Assembly (NCBI RefSeq): GCF_001544355.1
Contig: NZ_BCQI01000023.1
Coordinates: 1-43,220 of the forward strand
Reading direction: 5' to 3'
Length of the DNA: 43,220 nucleotides
Source of the DNA: Alicyclobacillus acidiphilus NBRC 100859
Lineage (GTDB): Bacteria > Bacillota > Bacilli > Alicyclobacillales > Alicyclobacillaceae
Under the pieces are notes generated by a model. That model did no database searches and was not told the DNA's origin. It saw only the letters and a list, made by a program, of their open reading frames with translations. Made by a program: the position numbers and the translations under genes. Below are positions 1-7,380 of this stretch, piece after piece (the first letter of the stretch is position 1; each line of letters opens with the position of its first letter).

Positions 1-7
1 TTCTGGG

Positions 8-53
8 GACGCTTATTTCCTTTCGATCCGATCACTTCACCAAAATAAGCGTC
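8..53. repeat. Inverted repeat with 11-bp arms
   Basis: Arms gacgcttattt (8-18) and aaataagcgtc (43-53) are perfect reverse complements around a 24-bp loop. A third GCTTATTT motif lies at 62-69. The GCTTATT core is the same as in the palindromes at 14.68-15.16 kb, so this may be a diverged member of the same family. Function unknown; a hairpin or a repetitive extragenic palindrome is possible. Confidence 0.6.
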
Positions 54-71
54 TGAGAGATGCTTATTTTG

Positions 72-150
72 CCCGACTCCCGACTCCCGACTCCCGACTC
101 CCGACTCCCGACTCCCGACTCCCGACTCCCGACTCCCGACTCCCGACTCC
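72..150. repeat. Heptanucleotide tandem repeat, about 11 copies
   Basis: The unit CCCGACT is repeated without interruption over 79 bp. It lies in non-coding DNA directly after the GCTTATTT motifs. A reading frame through it gives a simple repetitive peptide without a convincing ribosome site, so it is treated as a microsatellite-like repeat. The remaining stretch to the first gene (151-358) shows no feature I can support. Confidence 0.9.
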
Positions 151-358
151 GGGCCACCTTCCCGCCGGCCCATCCGCTGTGTCGCGATCGCGCCGCACCG
201 GCCTGCCATCCTCGCCCACACTACCCGATTCATCGCCAAGATTTCGTTTGGAACTTGAATTGATCTACAATAAATCACGTGAAACAGATTGCGTGAATCG
301 CAGTAATTCCAATCACACAACCCTTCACCTACAGATACAGAACGAAAGGTGATTTTCC

Positions 359-913
359 ATGGAACGAACCAATCAAGCGGAACGAACCAATCAAGTGGAG
401 AAGAAATTCTGCAAGGAATCGCGCGCGACGAAGATCCTGCGGGTCTTCCCTTCGGACTTAAACGATCACAATACCATGTTCGGCGGCAAGTTGATGGCGT
501 ACATCGACGATGTCGCGTCCATTTCGGCGGAACGCCATGCCCGGGCAGAATGCGTTACCGCGTCGACCGACAGTGTCGACTTTTTGCAGCCTATCCGCGA
601 GGGCCATTCGGTTTGCCTGACGTCGTACGTGACGTGGACGGGCAGGAGCTCGATGGAAGTGTTCGTGAAGGTGATCGCCGAGCATCTGCGCACGGGTGAG
701 CGGATGATCGCAGCCACCGCCTTCCTGACCTTTGTCGCGCTTGGAGACGATGGAGTGCCTGTGCAAGTGCCGCAAGTGGTTCCAGAGACCGAAGAAGAGA
801 AGAAACTGTTCGAAACCGCTCCGGCCCGGGCAGAGGCCCGTAAACGGCATCGCGAGGAAAGCAAGTTGCTCGCGGCGCACCTCCGGCCAGATCGGTTGTG
901 GGAGATGGGCTGA
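359..913 (+). CDS. Acyl-CoA thioesterase, hotdog fold
   Basis: A 184-residue cytoplasmic hotdog-fold thioesterase of the YciA/YkhA/BACH type, expected to hydrolyse acyl-CoA to free acid and CoA. The family signature is clear: N35 and D36 followed by HNTMFGGKLMAYIDD (37-51), with the Gly pair and the Asp residues of the active site; then the central strand region with DSVDFLQPI. An AAAGGTG ribosome site (about 344-350) precedes the ATG. The first 12 codons contain an exact tandem repeat (ERTNQ-A-ERTNQ) encoded by two near-identical 18-bp units at 362-397, ahead of the conserved domain. The next gene, an M42 peptidase, starts 90 bp downstream on the same strand. The substrate chain length cannot be told from sequence. 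Confidence 0.9.
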   Translation: MERTNQAERTNQVEKKFCKESRATKILRVFPSDLNDHNTMFGGKLMAYIDDVASISAERHARAECVTASTDSVDFLQPIREGHSVCLTSYVTWTGRSSMEVFVKVIAEHLRTGERMIAATAFLTFVALGDDGVPVQVPQVVPETEEEKKLFETAPARAEARKRHREESKLLAAHLRPDRLWEMG

Positions 914-1002
914 TCGCGCGACCGGGCGATACGGCCGGCCAACACGACCGGCCCCCGCCACCGGGCAGTCCGATTTGGAGAACGCGATGGGAGTTGGAGA
1001 CT

Positions 1003-2058
1003 ATGTTCGACTTGTTGAAGGAACTGACCGGGCTGCTCGGCCCGTGCGGGTATGAGCATTCCGTGGCGAACTACTTGGTGCGCAGGCTGACGGGGAAAGT
1101 GGACGATATCGTCGTCGACGGTGTGGGTAACGTGATTGTCACGAAGAAAGGCGGATTGCCGGGCCCAAGCCTTGTTGTGGCGACGCATATGGACGAAGTC
1201 GGCTTTATCGTCAAAAAGATTGAGGCAAACGGGCTTATCCGATTCGATAAACTCGGTGGCCACGATGATCGAATCCTGTTGGCGCAGCGCGTGCGCATTG
1301 GGACGGAAAAGGGCGTCGTTCCTGGTGTCATTGGCACGATCTCGGCCCACATGCGGCGATTCGACGACGACAAGAAGGTTCGCTCGCACATGGAACTGTA
1401 TATCGACGTCGGCGCCGCGGATCGGGTGGAGGCGGAAACGATGGGCGTGCAAGTGGGCGATCCGGTGACATGGGCCACCGAGATCGAACGCCTTGGCACG
1501 CGGCGCGTCGTCGGGAAGTCGTTCGATGACAGAGCTGGGTGCGCAGTCCTCATCCAGGCGCTTGAAGAGGTGGATTTCACGCGGGTCCGCGGGACGTTGC
1601 ACGCGGTATTTTCAGTGCAGGAAGAAGTCGGGTTGCGCGGCGCGCGGGCGGCCATGTCCCGGTTGACGCCGGACGTGGCCCTCGCCATCGACACGACCGC
1701 CGTCAGCGATACGCCTGAGGCGATGATGGATGACACTCTCGGACTGGGCCGCGGTCCAGGTATCAAGGTGATGGACTTCAGTCTCATCGCGAGCGTCGCT
1801 GTGCGCAAATGTCTCGTCGATCTCGCCCGTCAGCACGGAATTCCGCACCAGTTGGAGATTTTCAGTGGGATCGGAACAGATGCGGGCGAATTGATGTTTG
1901 GCGACGGCGGCGTACCCAGCGGCGTCCTGTCCATCCCGTCGCGCTACGCGCATTCGCCGGTCGAGGTGATCGATCTCGACGACCTGCAGCACACCAAAGA
2001 CCTTCTCGTCGCGTTCCTGTATCACATGCAGGACAAAAACCAGTTCGCGTTCGTGTAG
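1003..2058 (+). CDS. M42 family metallo-aminopeptidase
   Basis: A 351-residue M42 (FrvX/YsdC/TET) dinuclear-metal aminopeptidase, a family that removes N-terminal residues from peptides and usually assembles into dodecameric shells. Metal and catalytic residues are visible: H62 and D64 in THMDEVGF, D176 in SFDDRAG, E207/E208 in VQEEVGLRGA, D230 in AIDTT, and the late His in RYAHSPVE. The length is normal for the family when translation starts at ATG 1003. The reading frame is open upstream to 898, but those 35 extra residues are proline- and arginine-rich and match nothing, and GGAG-like sequence lies just before 1003. Probably co-transcribed with the upstream thioesterase. Confidence 0.92.
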   Translation: MFDLLKELTGLLGPCGYEHSVANYLVRRLTGKVDDIVVDGVGNVIVTKKGGLPGPSLVVATHMDEVGFIVKKIEANGLIRFDKLGGHDDRILLAQRVRIGTEKGVVPGVIGTISAHMRRFDDDKKVRSHMELYIDVGAADRVEAETMGVQVGDPVTWATEIERLGTRRVVGKSFDDRAGCAVLIQALEEVDFTRVRGTLHAVFSVQEEVGLRGARAAMSRLTPDVALAIDTTAVSDTPEAMMDDTLGLGRGPGIKVMDFSLIASVAVRKCLVDLARQHGIPHQLEIFSGIGTDAGELMFGDGGVPSGVLSIPSRYAHSPVEVIDLDDLQHTKDLLVAFLYHMQDKNQFAFV

Positions 2059-2108
2059 GAACAGCGCGGCGCGACTGCAGGCCGTTGCCGTTGCGACCTT
2101 GTATCCCA

Positions 2109-2939
2109 TCATCCAGGCGGGATCTGGCTCAATGGCACGAATGAATTCGCTATGTCGGCCAGGGTGGCCATGGAGTACGCGTCGCCCGGGCGCAAGTTCT
2201 GCACCGAGATGTACTGTTGGCCGAGTTGAAAATAGAGCGTCGTCGTGTACTGGCCATTTGGGTTGCGATAGACGTAAAATTGTCCGATCGCTCCGTCGGC
2301 CAACGCAATCGTACTGACTGGGCCGGCATTCTGCTCGACCTCGAAAGATTGGGTATCCTCGACGATCCACAGATGGTTGTAGTCCAAAATGAGCGATCCG
2401 GGCGTTGGTTTGACGATCGTCAACTGCTCCCCAGGCACCGACTTCGTTGGGAGATACGGGGTGACGCCAGTGGTCGTGATGGAATCCTGCAACTGCGTCC
2501 GCTGGCTCGCCGAGTAGGTGACGGGGACAAGGGCAACCGTCTGCCCGACGTTCGCAGCTTCGGCGGGCGTCGCCGATCCGTTCGCCGATCCGTTCGCCGA
2601 TTTGCCAATCGGCCCATTCGTCGCTGGCCCATTCGTCGCTTGTCCGTACGTCGTCGTCGACAGCGTGGTGAACCCCTTGGTCAGCTTGTGCGAAGATGTG
2701 CCAAATTGCCCCGTCCCGACGCCGACGGCTGCGGCGACGATGACTACTGCCGCGGCAGTTCCGGCAATCGTTGCAATCCGCTGCCGGGTCCAACGGCGAG
2801 ATGGAGGAAAGGCAGAGTGATTCAAACGGCGTCCCTCCATCTCGGCGCGAAGCGCGAAGCGGATCTTCTGCTCCCGATCCGGTGGCAGCTTGAGGTTGTT
2901 CAGTTCCAGCAATTGTTCTCGAATGTCATCGTAGTCCAT
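2109..2939 (-). CDS. Membrane-anchored probable anti-sigma factor
   Basis: About 276 residues, encoded directly after and overlapping the ECF sigma gene by 14 bp, the usual place for a cognate anti-sigma factor. The N-terminal ~50 residues are charged and probably cytoplasmic (DYDDIREQLLELNNL, then KIRFALRAEMEGRR). One membrane segment follows (IATIAGTAAAVVIVAAAVGV, about residues 54-75), then an external part. The external part starts with a low-complexity linker with repeated GPATNGP and SANG units, encoded by short tandem repeats near 2570-2640. I see no zinc-binding HxxxCxxC motif, so it is not a classical ZAS protein. The start at ATG 2939 is chosen because GGAGGGG precedes it with 6-bp spacing. 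Anti-sigma function is inferred from position and topology. Confidence 0.75.
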   Translation of the reverse strand: MDYDDIREQLLELNNLKLPPDREQKIRFALRAEMEGRRLNHSAFPPSRRWTRQRIATIAGTAAAVVIVAAAVGVGTGQFGTSSHKLTKGFTTLSTTTYGQATNGPATNGPIGKSANGSANGSATPAEAANVGQTVALVPVTYSASQRTQLQDSITTTGVTPYLPTKSVPGEQLTIVKPTPGSLILDYNHLWIVEDTQSFEVEQNAGPVSTIALADGAIGQFYVYRNPNGQYTTTLYFQLGQQYISVQNLRPGDAYSMATLADIANSFVPLSQIPPG

Positions 2940-3465
2940 GTGCATCCCCTCCATCGCTGCCAATATCGCCAGGCCCTTCTTCGCTCAGGTGCCGCCGCAG
3001 TTTCGCGACTGCCCGATGGAGGGTCGTCTTGACTTTTGACTCGCTCCATCCCAGCATGGTGGCACACTCCCCCGTCGACCAGTCCTGCAACAGCCGCAAG
3101 ACGACGACTTCGCGATAAGCCTGAGGCAATTCTCGCAAAGCTTCTTCGATTTCCAAGGGCACGTCCGTCGGTTCGGCCGCCTCCTCGAACGTCGAAGCCG
3201 CAGCTAGATCGCGCCTGGTCTGCCGTTTCCGCCGTCGGGCTGCGTCCGCGATCGACGACCGAACAATCGTCCACAGCCACGTTTTTGGCGCAGCGTCGCC
3301 TCGATATCGATCCCAATTTCGCAGCACCCGGATGAACACATCCTGCACGACGTCCTCCGCGTCGCTTGGATCGCCCAACGTGAAGCGCGCGTAGCGATAG
3401 ACGTCATGCCGATATAGGTCAAACAGCCGTTCTGTCGCTTCGGCCGCATCCATCGTCCGTTCCAA
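2926..3465 (-). CDS. ECF-type RNA polymerase sigma factor
   Basis: A 179-residue sigma-70 family protein with only regions 2 and 4. Region 2 reads LFDLYRHDVYRYARFTLGDPSDAEDVVQDVF, including the DAEDVVQDVF core-binding motif, and region 4 ends in the helix-turn-helix STGECATMLGWSESKVKTTL. A TTG start at 3465 is preferred because GGGAGG lies 8 bp upstream; the frame stays open to GTG 3507 without a ribosome site. It overlaps the probable anti-sigma gene. A secreted protein gene is transcribed divergently from 3593 and is a natural candidate target, although no -35/-10 pair for an ECF sigma was confirmed. Confidence 0.93.
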   Translation of the reverse strand: MERTMDAAEATERLFDLYRHDVYRYARFTLGDPSDAEDVVQDVFIRVLRNWDRYRGDAAPKTWLWTIVRSSIADAARRRKRQTRRDLAAASTFEEAAEPTDVPLEIEEALRELPQAYREVVVLRLLQDWSTGECATMLGWSESKVKTTLHRAVAKLRRHLSEEGPGDIGSDGGDAHGLR

Positions 3466-3592
3466 GGCGCGTTCCTCCCGTACGTGTTCTAATAAAATTG
3501 ACGCCACTTGTCGGGCAACGGTTACAAATCACCCGCATGAGCTCGAATATTCTATCAGTGAGCTACGTTTTGATTCATACGGAGGGATACGA

Positions 3593-4444
3593 ATGGCCTC
3601 TGCCCACTCGCGGGGACGCGCATCGTTTGGTTCTCGATTCGGTGCGCAATCGCTAAAAATCTCGCTGGCGGTACTCGGCACGATGCTTCTTGCCGCTCAG
3701 CCAGTATCAGCTTCAGTACATCCGACGGTTGCAGCCGCTTCGGCGGACACCCATAAAACTGTCGTACTCCCGCGATACACAGCTTCCGGGAATTTGAAGC
3801 AGTCGATCACAATCGATATTACAGGCCCGAGCACCCTCTTGGGCGGTTCCGAGCATCTGAAGCTGCACGGCCAACTGACGAAGGTGATGTTGTGGTATAC
3901 GAAAGCTATGCCCAGCTACGGGTATCGACAGACTTCGGACGACTTGAGCGACAATCTGTTGTCGTTCGTCAGCAATTCCAATCCCAACCTGAGCGTCTCG
4001 ATTCATTTCGAACAGCCATCGTATCAATCGGACATCGTGGATGCAGAGTATGACGTCGCCTGGCTCGTACCTCCACCGCGCCCAAAGAGCTCCTATGTTC
4101 CAGCCGATTCGAAGCGGGTTCTGATCCGATACGCTGCAGCCAGCCATGGAAAGAGCCTGCCATGGAAGACGCTGACGCTCACCAACAAGACGAAGATTTC
4201 CGCCTTAGTTCGAGCCATCAACGCCCTGTCCATAGACGTCCGCGGCCACGTTGACGAACATTCCGATATGACTGGCGGAGCAACGCTTCAATTCATCTAT
4301 GGAGCCAACAAGTCAATGGATGTGACCGTCGACTTTCAAGATAACCAGGTGAAACTGGATCACGTGAGCCTTTTCGACATCCAGAACTCCGTATGGCAAC
4401 TCGTCAGCAAAGACATGGGCAGTCCGGCGTACCCGGCGAAATAA
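3593..4444 (+). CDS. Secreted protein of unknown function
   Basis: 283 residues with a signal peptide: a positively charged start, hydrophobic core SLKISLAVLGTMLLAAQPVSA and a probable cleavage site after VSASVHP or nearby. The mature protein looks beta-rich with no catalytic motif or known domain that I recognise. It starts with GNLKQSITIDITGPSTLLGG and has a second half around KTLTLTNKTKISALVRAINAL. GGAGGG lies 6 bp before the ATG. It is divergent from the ECF sigma/anti-sigma operon with about 130 bp between the starts, so sigma-dependent expression is plausible. Function not assigned. Confidence 0.8.
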   Translation: MASAHSRGRASFGSRFGAQSLKISLAVLGTMLLAAQPVSASVHPTVAAASADTHKTVVLPRYTASGNLKQSITIDITGPSTLLGGSEHLKLHGQLTKVMLWYTKAMPSYGYRQTSDDLSDNLLSFVSNSNPNLSVSIHFEQPSYQSDIVDAEYDVAWLVPPPRPKSSYVPADSKRVLIRYAAASHGKSLPWKTLTLTNKTKISALVRAINALSIDVRGHVDEHSDMTGGATLQFIYGANKSMDVTVDFQDNQVKLDHVSLFDIQNSVWQLVSKDMGSPAYPAK

Positions 4445-4564
4445 CTTAGCATACCTCCAGCTTAATTAAGGAATTCTATTTCAATGCAAGGCAAGGTCCT
4501 GGTTGCACCACGTAAGCAATGCTTGCCTGTTGCGAAATCTGTGCGCAAATCGGGAGGAGCTTTT

Positions 4565-5569
4565 GTGGAACACCATCATACGGAACTGCATGCATCTGAA
4601 ATGGGATTGCTTTGGATCTCCTATATCACAGACACGATGTCCATTTGTGTGTTAAAACATGGTCTGCAGCATGTTGAGGATCCTGACATTCGATCGCTCT
4701 CCGAAACCACCTTGCAGTACGCCGAAAAAAATATTCAGTGGAGAGCGACGCTGTTTACGAACGAACAATTCCCTGTCCCGCAAGGCTTCACGAGTTCCGA
4801 CGTGAATGTCGAAGCGCCGAAGCTATATTCGGACACGTTTTATTTGCTGTATGTCCATTCTATGGCAGTTGCTGGTCTGAGATCGCACGCGGCGGCACTT
4901 GCCTCGGTTTGTCGCACAGATGTTCGTGAACATTTCGGTGACTGTCTACATCAATGTGAATACCTGAAACACGAAAGTACAGATATCCAACTTAAGCAAG
5001 GCGTTTTCGTCAAATCGCCCGCAATCACCAAACCTGACAAGGTTACATTCGTTCAAAGCGATGATTACCTCACCGGCTTTTTTGGTCAGAAGCGGCCATT
5101 AAACGCCATCGAAATATCCCATTTATACATGAATATGGTGGCGAACGCACTGGGTCGAGCGCTGCTGCTTGGCTTCGCACAAATCGCGCAATCGGAACAG
5201 GTTCGCCGGTACGTAGAACGCGGCATCCAAATTGGCAAAAAACATACCCGCATTTTTGCGGATCAACTCGTTCATTCGAATTTACCTTCACCGATGAGTT
5301 GGGATTCCGAAGTGACCGACTCAACCGCTGATACGTTTAGTGACAAGCTCATTATGTACCACACGACATTGCTAAACGGAATCAGTATCGGGAATTACGG
5401 TGTGGGGGTAGGCACTTCCTCCAGGCGCGATCTCGCGTTCATGTACACGCGCTTAATGGCCGAAGTAGGGTTGTACTCTGAAGATGGAACGGAAATCATC
5501 ATTGAACACGGGTGGATGGAAGAACCACCTATGGCAGATGATCGGCACCAACTGGCGGTTCGACATTGA
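4565..5569 (+). CDS. DUF3231 family protein
   Basis: 334 residues of the DUF3231 family, found mostly in spore-forming Bacillales. Two related helical halves can be seen: ELHASEMGLLWISYITDTMS near the N-terminus, and NAIEISHLYMNMVANALGRAL in the middle with EISHLY matching SEMGLLW. Each half is followed by GLQHVED- or ERGIQIGKKH-type helices and a SDTF or TDSTADTFSDK motif. The two-fold repeat and the ferritin-like spacing are noted, but a metal site is not proven. GTG 4565 is chosen because GGAGGA lies 6 bp upstream; an ATG further up (4484) has no ribosome site. Function unknown. Confidence 0.85.
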   Translation: MEHHHTELHASEMGLLWISYITDTMSICVLKHGLQHVEDPDIRSLSETTLQYAEKNIQWRATLFTNEQFPVPQGFTSSDVNVEAPKLYSDTFYLLYVHSMAVAGLRSHAAALASVCRTDVREHFGDCLHQCEYLKHESTDIQLKQGVFVKSPAITKPDKVTFVQSDDYLTGFFGQKRPLNAIEISHLYMNMVANALGRALLLGFAQIAQSEQVRRYVERGIQIGKKHTRIFADQLVHSNLPSPMSWDSEVTDSTADTFSDKLIMYHTTLLNGISIGNYGVGVGTSSRRDLAFMYTRLMAEVGLYSEDGTEIIIEHGWMEEPPMADDRHQLAVRH

Positions 5570-5570
5570 G

Positions 5571-5620
5571 CATAGGCCGCGCGAGCGTTCTTTCTCGAAA
5601 GATGGTTTGCGTGGCCTATG
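5571..5620 (+). terminator. Possible hairpin terminator after the DUF3231 gene
   Basis: CATAGGCC (5571-5578) pairs with GGCCTATG (5613-5620), and the inner TCTTTCTCGAAAGA is also self-complementary. The stem lies 2 bp after the DUF3231 stop and between convergent genes. It has no U-tract, so intrinsic termination is uncertain. Confidence 0.4.
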
Positions 5621-5638
5621 TAACCCACGCGTCTTTGC

Positions 5639-5806
5639 CTACGATTTCTTGAAAAAGAGAAAATAGGCGGCGGCAAACACCACGACTATACCAATGTTAA
5701 CGATGAGTCGCGCCGTGAAATGATGTCGTAGGAACAGTACATCGACGCCCACGATTACTCCGATCAACACCACGATGAACACTACGCGAAACAGGTTCGT
5801 TGCCAT
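5639..5806 (-). CDS. Small two-helix membrane protein
   Basis: A 55-residue protein made almost entirely of two membrane helices (LFRVVFIVVLIGVIVGVDVLF and LIVNIGIVVVFAAAYFLFF), separated by a short basic loop LRHHFTAR and ending in FKKS. The start at ATG 5806 is preferred because GAGGAG lies 9 bp upstream; upstream ATGs extend the frame with unlikely sequence. No family assigned. It stands alone, convergent with the DUF3231 gene. About 200 bp without a gene follow up to 6010. Confidence 0.6.
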   Translation of the reverse strand: MATNLFRVVFIVVLIGVIVGVDVLFLRHHFTARLIVNIGIVVVFAAAYFLFFKKS

Positions 5807-6009
5807 TTCATTCATCTCCTCACAGATCGCTTTCCGTCCCACTTGCATTGGCAGACGTAGCGCGTTTCCGATCAAAGCAACCGTTGCAATTCCACCTTAT
5901 CATGTATTCACGACGACAGCATCGATTAGGTAGAACTCATATCATTCTCTCCTGTAAGACAAACAGTACTGCCGACCTTCACGCCTCTCTCGCGGCACAC
6001 ATTTGAGAA

Positions 6010-6888
6010 TTAGGTGTGTGTGAACGGATCAAATCCTTTGATGGTTCCTCGTCGATGTCCCATCCAAGCGAAGATGGTTCCGAGAGCCATGAAGATGATA
6101 CCGGTAATGAACATCGGGCTTCCCACATCCTGAGTGGTGAATAGTTGTGGTGCATAGACGGTTATCAAGATGATAAGAACGGTTGACAAAACAACGGAAA
6201 CATCCATGCCAAACAAAATCACAATCTCGGGAATCAACAGCAATTTCAATTCTCGCAATTGGAATTCTGTTCGAGAAATTGTCAAAGCGACCGAAATCGT
6301 CCCAACGATGAATTCAATGCCGACGACAATCAAATAACTTAGGAAAAATCCGACCAAATGATGTTTGGCGAACGCAATCCGATGCCAGTCTGCCAAAATC
6401 GCGGTTTCGAGAATAAACAGCAAAAGACAGGACAACGCGACCCAAAATGGCGCCAATGCGTCTCTCTTCCTATTTTTCACGGCTCTCTTAACAGAAATAA
6501 AGAAGATCGGAAGACCGCCGACCAGAAGCGCAACAAGTGCCAAACATCCAACGATTAAGATGGCGGTATGGAGAATGCCGAACACAGGGTGAGCCCTATT
6601 CGCCGCTTGAAAGAACGTCATTGGATCGTTAAGCCGTTGCAACATTCCCCAACCCACTTCAAACAACATAAATGCGCAAAAAATCATGACCATGCCCGAA
6701 CGCAAGCGATGTACCATATACATCACACCTTCCAAACAACCGTCGTAATGTAAATTCGCATCTAAAGCACCCATCAGCAGATCGATGAATGTTGCAGGTG
6801 AGACCTGATGTTCTTCCAAGACCGCCAACATTTCTTCTTCATACCGTTCGCGCCATTGGCGAGGGTAAAGTCGGAGCAACCAACGCAT
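6010..6888 (-). CDS. Polytopic membrane protein, partner of PadR regulator
   Basis: 292 residues. The N-terminal motif MRWLLRLYPRQWRERYEEEM is typical of small permease-like membrane proteins encoded next to PadR regulators. About six or seven hydrophobic helices follow, for example MVMIFCAFMLFEVGW, FGILHTAILIVGCLALVALL, FWVALSCLLLFILETAIL and IVILFGMDVSVVLSTVLIIL. It starts at ATG 6888, whose A is the last base of the PadR stop codon (TAATG), so the two are translationally coupled. Substrate or activity unknown. Confidence 0.85.
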   Translation of the reverse strand: MRWLLRLYPRQWRERYEEEMLAVLEEHQVSPATFIDLLMGALDANLHYDGCLEGVMYMVHRLRSGMVMIFCAFMLFEVGWGMLQRLNDPMTFFQAANRAHPVFGILHTAILIVGCLALVALLVGGLPIFFISVKRAVKNRKRDALAPFWVALSCLLLFILETAILADWHRIAFAKHHLVGFFLSYLIVVGIEFIVGTISVALTISRTEFQLRELKLLLIPEIVILFGMDVSVVLSTVLIILITVYAPQLFTTQDVGSPMFITGIIFMALGTIFAWMGHRRGTIKGFDPFTHT

Positions 6889-7208
6889 TAAAATCCCTCC
6901 ATTGTCGCCAAGCGGCTCTTTCCAACGGAAGCGACCTGTTCCAGGGTTGCCACTTGTTCACGAAGCGCAGCAACACCCGCGCCAGTGATGCGGTATGGTC
7001 GCCGTCGTTCTTCAGTGGGGAGCGCTTCTATCCACCCCTGTTTCTCTAAGCGTGAAATCGCGCCGTAAAGTGTTCCTGGCTCCAATTGTGTTCCGCTGAA
7101 CGTTCGGATGTCTTCCATCATGGCGTAACCGTGTTTCGGACCATTGGCCAAGCTAGAGAGAATGAGAAACGACGCATCCGAAAAACGCCCTAATTCATTT
7201 TTTCTCAT
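6888..7208 (-). CDS. PadR family transcriptional regulator
   Basis: 106 residues with a winged helix of PadR type: LGRFSDASFLILSSLANGPKHGY, then MMEDIRTFSGTQLEPGTLYGAISRLEKQGWIE and the wing RRRPYRITGAGVAAL. This is the short PadR-s2 architecture, which normally represses its own operon and a neighbouring transport or membrane gene. ATG 7208 follows GGAGGT at 7-bp spacing. Its stop overlaps the start of the downstream membrane protein gene by one base, so that protein is its probable target. Confidence 0.93.
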   Translation of the reverse strand: MRKNELGRFSDASFLILSSLANGPKHGYAMMEDIRTFSGTQLEPGTLYGAISRLEKQGWIEALPTEERRRPYRITGAGVAALREQVATLEQVASVGKSRLATMEGF

Positions 7209-7304
7209 GAGGCGTACCTCCAAGTTTATTACGTTATTCTTACTAAGTTTAACTGAATAATAAAACGGCGATCTCTTTGCGTCAAGGTTTTTTGATCAAA
7301 ACTC

Positions 7305-7328
7305 GCGGCACAGCAATTGCTGTGCCGC
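7305..7328 (-). terminator. Palindromic terminator for the DUF4855 gene
   Basis: A perfect 24-bp palindrome with 12-bp half GCGGCACAGCAA, 53 bp after the stop of the leftward secreted-protein gene. Read leftward it is followed by GAGTTTTGA. A GC-rich stem with a short T-run supports a rho-independent terminator, separating this gene from the PadR operon. Confidence 0.7.
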
Positions 7329-7380
7329 CCTCTTATCTACTCATTCCCGTTGCGCTCTCGGCTCACTTAGGCTGAAGCGC

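Noticed and set aside
60-263. Frame with LPTPDSR repeats
   Set aside because: Produced by the heptamer array; no ribosome site and no domain.
466-1602. 378-codon frame on the minus strand
   Set aside because: Antisense across the thioesterase and M42 genes, no family features.
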